NCBI GenBank assembly: GCA_023091735.1
Contig: JALKBU010000758.1
Span: 1 to 25,659, forward strand
Direction of reading: 5' to 3'
DNA length: 25,659 bases
From: Trichomonas tenax
Lineage: Eukaryota; Parabasalia; Trichomonadida; Trichomonadidae
In this document: in pieces, positions 19,166 to 25,659 of the stretch
Layout of the letters: the number at the start of each line of letters is the position of its first letter
Numbering within the stretch: the stretch's first letter is position 1
The notes under the pieces: generated by a model
Seen by the model: the letters and a program-made list of their open reading frames with translations, nothing else
Databases searched by the model: none
What the model was told of the DNA's origin: nothing
Translations under genes and position numbers: made by a program

Positions 19166-19724
19166 CATAATAAAATGATTTTATTAATTTATTTTCCTCT
19201 TTTCCTTTTCAGAAATCAGAAAAAAAATAATAATGACTAGAAAATGAATAAATTTTAAATACTGATGAATTTCTCAGCTTATTAACACAGACATGATTAT
19301 TTCGTTCCCATACTTTCCCTTTAGTCTCAAAAGTTCATTCTCATTGCAGAAGCCATGTTTTACGTAATTTATATGCATATTATAAATTTATATCGAAAAT
19401 TTAAAAGAAGTATAGCAATTTTTAGTAAGATAAATGAGAAAACACTACGTTGTGGATCGAATGGATTTAGAATTTTACGATAATGGTTGATTTTATTGAA
19501 ATAATAATCGAACAAGTATTGCAGCATCTATAATATTCCATCCTTAAGTTATGCAGGCTGAATCTTTTACATTGAATAGGAAGATATACATTTTTGACTC
19601 GGTCAAATATCGATTATTTTTAATATCACCTTTTTTACATTAAAACTGTAGACAATATTGAAACCTTTGTATGTCAACAATAAATTGATGTCTAAAACTA
19701 TTGCTGATATTTTTAAATCAATTC

Positions 19725-19990
19725 TCAAAGATTTAAGCATTTCTCGTCAATGCATTGAAGGGCATTGATACTACGTGATATGCGAAGAGCATGTGTTATT
19801 GCAAATCCGCTCTCTTCATGAATTTGAAGAACGAGAGTGATTCTACGAAGAGCAGTTAAGATTGAATGATGAAAATACAACCAGAAATCCATATTCCAGG
19901 CTGTTAATCTTGCTGTCCTCAACTTTATACGATTTTGATACAGTTGAGTGGGGTTACAAATTGCAAACTGTATTTTAGGGGCTATCTCCA
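19725..19990 (-). pseudogene. Coding relic inside the 3.1 kb element
   Basis: About 90 codons are open on the minus strand without an ATG, after an in-frame TAA. Readable parts are LYQNRIKLRTARLTAWNMDF, HHSILTALRRITLVLQIHEE and LRISRSINALQCIDEKC. The + strand is also open in part (RLNDENTTRNPYSRLLILL and YDFDTVEWGYKLQ), so strand is uncertain. I do not recognise either reading. It is either the upstream part of the relic at 18.6-19.2 kb or an independent fragment. Confidence 0.35.
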
Positions 19991-20416
19991 AAACCCCTAT
20001 TAATTATTTTATTTGGTGAGTTCTAACGATTATTGGGATTTGTTGAACTCTCTTGGAGCAGATATCATATGAATCGTCATGCAAAACAAGCAAAAGTATA
20101 CAAACTATAGGAAGATACAGCGAATCTCATCATTCTTTAAAAAAGTCACAATTTTGTTTGGCTTTGGTATAAATTAGATACAGATACGTTCTACTGAATA
20201 AGAACTTTTGTTACAGATTCATCATGGATCGATTTGTAAGCCTCATTTTTTATAACTTGGTAATATTGCAATTAACAAAGAAAATCTTTCTCTTGCTTAG
20301 ATTGCTAATATTTATCGCAGGATTTGAAAAAGACGTCATTAAAATTGTAAAATACTAACAAATTTTAATTAATGATGAAATTAGTTATCTAAAAGTGAGC
20401 TTGCAAGGATTTCATT

Positions 20417-20549
20417 TTTAGAATCATTCACACGTTAACAGCATCGCGTAGCAGCACTTTCATTCCATTCTCAACTGCACTATCTTACACATTTATTTTT
20501 TTCAAAATTTCGCAAGTTATATTTCGTGTTTAGAATCATTCACACGTTA
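20417..20549. repeat. Direct repeat TTTAGAATCATTCACACGTTA, two copies
   Basis: The 21-base sequence is at 20417-20437 and again at 20529-20549, a spacing of 112. It is followed by a long T/C-rich stretch on this strand to about 20760. It may be a decayed tandem duplication within the 3.1 kb element. Confidence 0.6.
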
Positions 20550-21079
20550 TCAATTTTAAACTACAGTATTATACGTTCTTCTTCACCTCTTTATTTATCA
20601 TATTCATTTCTTATTATTTTTTTTTACCCCTAAATCCATTTTCAGAGTTAATTCACATTGTATATACATTTGGCTATTATCATTTCTATATTCTTTATAT
20701 AAAACATATACATATATTTTTTCTTCATTTTAATCTTTATTATTCAGACTAATCTTTATCGTATTACTTTACACCATAGGTTACTCTATCCCAAGCAAAT
20801 GTCATACACATTCTATCACTGCAATAAATTGTTTTTCAAAATTATATTCCTCTATTTAATGTTATTCGTCTTTTTTCTAAGTTGCACTATCATATAGCTA
20901 ACAAATTAGTTACACCTGGAGGATATTAGCTTTAAAACACACAAATCTACTTAATCAATCTTTAATTAAACAATAAACGCTGTGTCTAACATAATAATTT
21001 ATTCCGCATGGATGAGAAATGACTGTGAGCACTCAACCAAGCTTGATTTGCTTATTATTTATGAAGTTGGAGAAGATTA

Positions 21080-21161
21080 CGACGATAGCTGTGTAAACTT
21101 TTGTATGTTAGTTCACTTTTCCTGACGGAAGATACGTTAGTTGGTCATCTTCCCAACACCT
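21080..21161 (-). repeat. Right terminal inverted repeat of the 3.1 kb element
   Basis: The reverse complement starts AGGTGTTGGGAAGATGACCA and pairs with 18052-18133. Confidence 0.85.
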
Positions 21162-22300
21162 TAATGTGAACCATTAAAAAACTTGAGCTAAATATTTTCA
21201 AGCTATGCAGTTCAGAAAGAATCAATATCTACTAGCACAAGGTGTAGTGAACGCAAATGAGAGCTCAAAAAGCGACATGTTTACATGGCAGATTTAACAT
21301 TATTGACATGTAAATTATATAGCAAAAAACAAGGGTGAGGTTTGAATTTTTACCAGATATCAAAATTAAAATATTTTATGCTGCAGTGAACGGAAATGAT
21401 CCCCTTAATACAAAAATTGCTGCATTTTCAAGAAAATTTTAATATGAAATTTTCATTATGAAGATATTTGCATTCAAACTTTAAATACAGATTTCAATTG
21501 ATCTTTATCAGTATAATGCTAAACTTATATAGTTATAACTCATCTTAAATGCTTTTTTCAATCAAATCAAATTATTTCGCGCTCGGACAAACTATTACCG
21601 AGATAACTTTTTATATGCGATGCAAAAAAGATAAATATGCATATATACATATAAATCACAATCATATATATGATATATCAAAGAGATGAAATATAAATTA
21701 AGAGGGGATCCTAGAAACGTGCATCTTTGAGCGCATCAACGCAGTCAATTGTCGATATTTGAGCTTTAATATCTCCACAACTAAAGTGTACATAATAAAA
21801 ATACGCCCACAAAGCATTGTGTTATAGTAAGTTGTAATGTGTAATATGCATATTGGCAAAATCAGTGACAAATTTAATATCAAATTTCACCTATCGTATA
21901 AAAATACAGAATAACCATCAAAATATTTATTTAAAATTAACACATATATGTGTAAATACCATAAAATTCTTCGCAGATAACATTATGAAATAGTTTCTCT
22001 CATTGTGTCATATCGACATCGGTCAACAATAAACGATACTAGCTCGGACTATGCACAGCTCTATTGACTAACTATTGAATGGAATGATACATCATATGCA
22101 TGTGAATATATTATACCCTATGTCTATCCAATTAATACAAATATATTGTGGTTAAACGCCCTCGTTAAAGCACTTTTTTAGTTGGCCAACTGACACGTAA
22201 TTATATTTTACATGACATAACTTTTAATCATACATTTTTTCTTCGCTAAATGAAAGGCATTTTATTGTGGAAAGTAAATTTTGAGTTTCATACCAATATT
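21162..22300. other. AT-rich spacer with TTTACATG motifs
   Basis: No gene. It contains the inverted-pair unit at 21279-21314 and a solo TTTACATGACA at 22207-22217. The frame at 21698-21883 has no ATG context or recognisable content. Confidence 0.4.
21279..21314 (+). repeat. Solo copy of the TTTACATGGCA...TGACATGTAAA unit
   Basis: TTTACATGGCA (21280-21290) and TGACATGTAAA (21304-21314) form an inverted pair with a 13-base spacer. The preceding GAGCTCAAAAAGCGACATG also resembles the corresponding inner flank in the 324-bp element, so it looks like a detached end of that element family. Confidence 0.65.
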
Positions 22301-22624
22301 GTTGGGTATAATAAAGAGTCAAAAAAATGATATGTTTACATGGCAAATGTATTTCATTTTGACATGTAAAATTGGTTAGCTAATCAGAATCTGTATTTAT
22401 AAAGTTCAATTAAACTTGTTATAGCATATGAAAATCTTATTAGAGAATCTATCAAGCTTGCTAGAGCGTCTAATAAACTTGTTATAGATCATATCAAGCT
22501 TGTTAGAGAGTCTATCAAGCTTAATAGAACACCCTTTGTTAAAAAGGCAGACTTTACATGTCAAAACATATGTATAACTGCCATGTAAACACATCACTTT
22601 TCGTGACTCTTTATTATACCCAAC
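22301..22624. mobile_element. 324-bp MITE-like element
   Basis: The 21 terminal bases at 22301-22321 (GTTGGGTATAATAAAGAGTC, then A) are the exact reverse complement of 22604-22624. Just inside each end lies one TTTACATGGCA...TGACATGTAAA unit in mirrored orientation: 22335-22370 on the left and 22553-22589 on the right. The centre is a 126-bp tandem array of a 21-bp unit. There is no coding capacity of note; the 80-codon minus frame across it is an effect of the repeat. The structure is that of a small non-autonomous inverted-repeat element. No unambiguous target duplication is visible. Confidence 0.8.
22409..22534 (+). repeat. Six-copy 21-bp tandem repeat
   Basis: Units begin at 22409, 22430, 22451, 22472, 22493 and 22514, all exactly 21 bases long. 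The consensus is near ATCAAGCTTGTTAGAGAGTCT. Copies three and five are closest to it; the others are diverged. It forms the core of the 324-bp element. Confidence 0.75.
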
Positions 22625-22735
22625 ATTAATGCAGTCATTGGTCTTCACAAGGTTCAGATTAGACTATTCATAAGATTAAGAAGCATTAATTTTCGCAATT
22701 TCCAGGAGTTGTCTAAATTTAAATTTAGAATGTGT

Positions 22736-24355
22736 TTACATGGAATATGGATGGAATATCTCATGGTAGCTTTCATCGTGATAGTAAAATATCAAATAAG
22801 CATTTTCAAGAACACGATCTGATTTCAAAGGATTTTCTTTCATTTTTGTGACTTCTTCATCATTGAATGTGTGCCAATCTTCATTTTTTGGTTTAATTAT
22901 TGATATGTAATGACCAGTATCCGGAGAATTTCCGAGGTGAGAAATAATGCCGAATAAAGTATACTTTTCACCAATATCAATGTGTTCATCAATCTCACAT
23001 TTATCCTGTAACTTAATTGCAGAATATGTTGTTCTGTCATAGGCAAACCTGAGTAATTGAATCACAAGAATCTTCGGGAAATGAGAAATCACACGAGCTC
23101 TTTTTGCTTGCATCTTTGTTCCTTTGTGTTCGATTGATTCGATTGTTTCTTGCTTTTTGAAATTTTCGATGCTTTCACGAATACTTGGAGTCAACTCGAG
23201 AATCAATTGAAGCTCTAAAGGATCAGATATTGCTTCGTGATCTCCATTTTCGAATTCCCAAACTGACGTCATTTTGACACCAAATATATAATTGATCAAA
23301 TTACTGAAAGAAGTTGATTTAAGTTTCTCTCGAATATAATCAAGAAGTCTGCCCCAAAATTCTTGTGCATCTTGATCCGCATTAATAAAATCATTTTTCC
23401 AAACAATCGACAAATCCTCTGTAAATTCATCTGTTGAAATAACTGAAGAATTCTCCATTTGTTTAAACAGTTTCGCAAGTGCAACAATTACACGATCATC
23501 TGTTGGGATTATTTGTATTTTCCTTGGAAATATCGATGTGTACATAAGAGCTTGAATAAATGAGTTCATGTAGCATGTTGCTCCTTGATTTCTCAGTCCA
23601 CAAAATTTGGGCTGTTGTTGAGCATTTTTTTGACAAGAAAAGAAATCATCATTTTTATTTGATTTACTCGTTGAACTGTTGTTAATAGGTTGGGAATTCG
23701 GCTTTGGTTTGAATACAACTGTTTCGTATTGTGGAATTGATTTTAGTGTTTCTTTTTTGACTTCATCTTTTTTATTGTTTTGGACTTCATTGCTTGGCAC
23801 TGGTTGTGTTTTGATGTTTGATTCTTTCTCATCGCTTTTATGCGGTTGTTGGCTACTAACGAGCTTCTCAGTATCTTGTTTCTTGATATCCAAAAAATTA
23901 TCTTTCAATTTATCTTTCTCGGTGTTACTTTCTGTGGCGGGCTTGCTTGGTTCTTTACTGAGCAGTACATTATCGTTTTCTGGGGGTTTTTGAGTTTTTT
24001 TCTTTGATTCAATAATATTATTTGCAGAGTTATATGTTTTGTTGATTGTAAGCGAAATAATTTTGATGGTTAACGATTTTTCGGGATTAATTTTCATGAA
24101 TTTCGTTTTAGGATTAGATTCTGCGAAATTAATGTCATAATTTTCGTCCAAAGAAAGCTTCCCTGATTCAGCTCTAAGTTTAATCAATATTGATTCTTTT
24201 TTACATGTTAATGATTGAAATATAAGCTTCAAAAAAAAATGTGGATGCTTAATAATCACAATTTTGAGCAAATATCGAAAATTATCTTTCGCAAAAGTGT
24301 GCTCGTAAACTTTGTTCGCTGGATTCCAATCAAAAGTAAATTCATTTTCAGTCAT
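22736..24355 (-). CDS. Ubiquitin-specific protease (peptidase family C19)
   Basis: The 539-residue protein removes ubiquitin from substrates. Its C-terminal half (about 252-530) is a USP catalytic domain. It has the Cys box GLRNQGATCYMNSFIQAL (catalytic Cys261), NADQDAQEFW, LQLILEL, and the His box DTGHYISII (His482). The FNDEEV motif follows (Asn498/Asp499), then AYLIFYY. All catalytic positions are present. The finger region lacks CxxC pairs, so no zinc is expected. Residues 1-108 look like a degenerate MATH/TRAF-like beta domain (FTFDWNPANKVYEHTF), and the Cys box is closest to the USP7 type. A Lys/Glu/Ser/Asn-rich disordered linker joins the two parts. I start at ATG 24355, since the frame upstream offers only a TTG. 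The stop TAA lies inside a CATGTAAA repeat motif, giving a UAAA at the stop. Another motif copy is 30 bases upstream of the start. Confidence 0.93.
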   Translation of the reverse strand: MTENEFTFDWNPANKVYEHTFAKDNFRYLLKIVIIKHPHFFLKLIFQSLTCKKESILIKLRAESGKLSLDENYDINFAESNPKTKFMKINPEKSLTIKIISLTINKTYNSANNIIESKKKTQKPPENDNVLLSKEPSKPATESNTEKDKLKDNFLDIKKQDTEKLVSSQQPHKSDEKESNIKTQPVPSNEVQNNKKDEVKKETLKSIPQYETVVFKPKPNSQPINNSSTSKSNKNDDFFSCQKNAQQQPKFCGLRNQGATCYMNSFIQALMYTSIFPRKIQIIPTDDRVIVALAKLFKQMENSSVISTDEFTEDLSIVWKNDFINADQDAQEFWGRLLDYIREKLKSTSFSNLINYIFGVKMTSVWEFENGDHEAISDPLELQLILELTPSIRESIENFKKQETIESIEHKGTKMQAKRARVISHFPKILVIQLLRFAYDRTTYSAIKLQDKCEIDEHIDIGEKYTLFGIISHLGNSPDTGHYISIIKPKNEDWHTFNDEEVTKMKENPLKSDRVLENAYLIFYYHDESYHEIFHPYSM

Positions 24356-24871
24356 TAGAAACAATCAAAAGAAATTATGACATATGACATGTAAATTTAA
24401 TTTTATCACGTAAACACAAATCTAAAATAAAATGGATTAAAATGTAGAGGGGCATCTCACTTTTTGGATTTGACCAATCCCTCAAGCTTCATAACTTCCT
24501 ATCTAATTTGACCCTTAAGGAATTATCATATATACTCTATATCTTTATCATGTAAACTCTCCACTTTAATAATGTTATCGCCATATAATTTAACAATTCT
24601 ATTAAATTTTCATCATATCAAGCATTCATCATTGCATCTATCCTTGGTAAGTAAATTTAAATAACCCATTAAATATTAAATTCATTTCACTGCTATATAT
24701 TTTTAATCCAAGTTCTAAAATATAATAAAGAAACCAAAATTCTTATTCCATTTTATTTGTTGTTGTTTTTAATGACACACGACAGCAAATTTAATGATTT
24801 GAAAGTTGGCACCAAATAAAAATGGCAGAAAATTTTATTGGCAGAGAAAAAACTGACATTTATGACTTGAC
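24356..24871. other. 5' flank of the protease gene and AT-rich spacer
   Basis: It contains TGACATGTAAA at 24385-24395, a related CACGTAAAC just after it, and TATCATGTAAAC near 24547-24557. No gene is recognised. Confidence 0.45.
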
Positions 24872-24901
24872 TGAAGCTAAAGAGTAGTGCCTTTAACTTC
24901 A
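24872..24901. repeat. Hairpin with AGTAGTGC loop, copy 1
   Basis: TGAAGCTAAAG (24872-24882) pairs with CTTTAACTTCA (24891-24901) except one C/A position. The 8-base loop AGTAGTGC is identical to that of the hairpin at 25004-25039. Confidence 0.7.
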
Positions 24902-25003
24902 ACATTTTGATCCTATTCTAGAATGTATATTCTAATTATACAGACCAGAAGAAAAAGGAGAAATCATTGAATAAAAATCAAATTTATGTTTTTGTTTTCT
25001 AAT

Positions 25004-25039
25004 GTAGTAGATCGAAGAGTAGTGCCTTTGATCTAATAC
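25004..25039. repeat. Hairpin with AGTAGTGC loop, copy 2
   Basis: GTAGTAGATCGAAG (25004-25017) pairs with CTTTGATCTAATAC (25026-25039), with one mismatch and one G-T pair. The loop AGTAGTGC (25018-25025) matches copy 1, while the stem sequence is different. Confidence 0.75.
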
Positions 25040-25056
25040 AGCTATACTGGAAGAGC

Positions 25057-25200
25057 TCACGCTCTCATTAATTTAATTTTCTTTTCGATCTTATCTCTGA
25101 GACGACCGGTTTCTGCCTCTTCTTCAGCGGGTGAAGCCTTGGTCAAATAGCAAGGCGAGGCAATCACCTGCTCGAGAATGGGGTTGAGAACACACACACA
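25057..25200 (-). pseudogene. Possible C-terminal gene fragment
   Basis: The minus frame ending at TGA 25057 reads a credible soluble C-terminus: NPILEQVIASPC, then YLTKASPAEEEAETG, RLRDKIEKKIKLMRA. It is less AT-rich than its surroundings. Upstream the frame passes through a CA/TG run and AT-rich DNA that does not look coding, so only about 45 codons are convincing. No family recognised. It is either a fragment or the last exon-like part of a gene disrupted by the repeats to its right. Confidence 0.35.
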
Positions 25201-25203
25201 TAA

Positions 25204-25240
25204 GTGCACATCTGGCCAACTAAAGTTGGCCGCCGTGCAC
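25204..25240. repeat. Nested palindrome GTGCAC / GGCCAACT hairpin
   Basis: GGCCAACT (25214-25221) pairs with AGTTGGCC (25224-25231) around AA. GTGCAC flanks it on both sides at 25204-25209 and 25235-25240. Function unknown. Confidence 0.65.
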
Positions 25241-25410
25241 TGTTTCGCCTGTGTTTTGTGTTTTTGGGGCTTCAATTTTAAGAAATTTGTGTTTTTGAAG
25301 GCTTGTTTGAGCAATTGTGGCTAAAAATAAAATTTAAAAATTGAAAATGGCAAAAATAGAATTTAAAAATTTGAATTTTGAATTTTAAAAATTTTGATTT
25401 GTTTTTGTGT

Positions 25411-25659
25411 TTTGCATTATTTCGAACGTTTGTTTTGTTGAAAGTTGTGTTTGACATATTTCGAACGTTGAGTTGTTTTGATTTGATTTGAAAGTTGTGT
25501 TTTGGCAAAGTGGCACAAATAGTGTTTAGAGTTGTGCTTAAGAGGTTCAAACGAGTGTTGAGAGCTGTGTTTGACATATTTCGAACGTTTGTCTGTTTAA
25601 TGTGTTTAGAGCTGTGTCTTGACAAAGTGGCACAAATAGTGTTTAGAGCCGTGCTTAGA
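25411..25659. repeat. 117-120 bp tandem repeat continuing past the window edge
   Basis: Two paired landmarks recur. G(T/C)TGTGTTTGACATATTTCG..AACGTT is at 25444-25469 and 25564-25589 (spacing 120). TTG(G/A)CAAAGTGGCACAAA..TAGTGTTTAGAG is at 25502-25540 and 25619-25657 (spacing 117). A partial ATTTCGAACGTTTG at 25418-25431 marks an older copy. The minus frame is open through the array to the window edge. The spacings are multiples of three, so a repeat-protein gene is possible, but I see no domain. Confidence 0.7.

Larger units (their letters stand above)
18052..21161. mobile_element. 3.1 kb element bounded by 82-bp terminal inverted repeats
   Basis: Bases 18052-18133 align without gaps to the reverse complement of 21080-21161, with 75 of 82 positions identical. 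Both ends begin AGGTGTTGGGAA. Identity stops abruptly on the inner side after GCTATCGTCG. TGAACC occurs next to both ends (18045-18050 and 21167-21172) but at unequal distance, so a target duplication is not proven. The interior has no intact gene, only relics on the minus strand (18625-19165 and 19725-19990) and AT-rich spacer. Long TIRs beginning with AG occur in Maverick/Polinton elements, which are abundant in trichomonads. However, I recognise no polymerase, integrase, ATPase or capsid gene, so that link is only a possibility. It is a decayed or deletion-derived DNA transposon. Confidence 0.75.

Noticed and set aside
18045..21172. TGAACC as target-site duplication of the 3.1 kb element
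   Set aside because: It lies one base from the left end but five from the right end, so it could be chance.
22301..22624. CRISPR-like array (six regular 21-bp units)
   Set aside because: The units are contiguous without unique spacers and the context is eukaryotic. It is a minisatellite within an inverted-repeat element.
22406..22648. 80-codon minus ORF with a repeated LDRLSNK-like pattern
   Set aside because: It is produced by the 21-bp tandem array and the inverted-repeat ends of the 324-bp element.
23679..23993. 104-codon + strand ORF rich in Ser/Leu/Phe
   Set aside because: It is antisense to the Lys/Glu/Ser linker of the ubiquitin protease gene.
1..25659. tRNA or rRNA genes
   Set aside because: I looked for T-loop (GGTTCGA-type) boxes and rRNA-like conserved blocks and saw no credible candidate. 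A covariance-model scan was not possible.

Overview
The window looks like nuclear DNA of a trichomonad (parabasalid protist; Tritrichomonas or Trichomonas type). It is very AT-rich. The intact genes have no visible introns. Several start codons sit a few bases behind an initiator-like TCA element. The gene content is also typical of trichomonads: an initiator-binding (IBD) domain protein, a two-repeat Myb protein, a CAMK-like kinase, a coiled-coil protein, and decayed AIG1, ankyrin and glycine-rich-domain genes. I cannot assign the species from sequence alone.

Layout. 0.4-1.5 kb: a truncated AIG1-type GTPase relic, then a Myb-like gene (+) with a probably frameshifted end. 2.1-3.2 kb: an intact coiled-coil gene (-). 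3.7-5.2 kb: an ankyrin pseudogene (+) and a coding relic (-). 5.8-6.9 kb: an intact histidine acid phosphatase (-). 7.7-8.1 kb: a GC-rich Pro/Tyr/Gln-rich gene fragment (-). 8.3-9.3 kb: a 1 kb element with long terminal inverted repeats (TIRs). 10.8-11.4 kb: the IBD gene (+). 12.6-14.5 kb: an unknown relic and a glycine-rich-domain pseudogene (+). 15.2-16.1 kb: an Arb2-domain gene (+), convergent with a protein kinase gene (-) at 16.4-17.5 kb. 18.05-21.16 kb: a 3.1 kb element with 82-bp TIRs, holding only coding relics. 22.3-22.6 kb: a 324-bp MITE-like element with an internal six-copy 21-bp tandem repeat. 22.7-24.4 kb: an intact ubiquitin-specific protease gene (-). 24.9-25.7 kb: two hairpins with identical loops and different stems, a possible C-terminal gene fragment, and a 117-120 bp tandem repeat running off the window.

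The intact genes do not form an obvious pathway. They are single, independently promoted genes (transcription factors, kinase, deubiquitinase, secreted phosphatase, Arb2-type alpha/beta protein) in a landscape of repeats and gene fossils. The least explained signals are the three TIR elements, a dispersed TTTACATG-type motif often found as inverted pairs, and two families of short palindromes whose loops are conserved while their stems differ.
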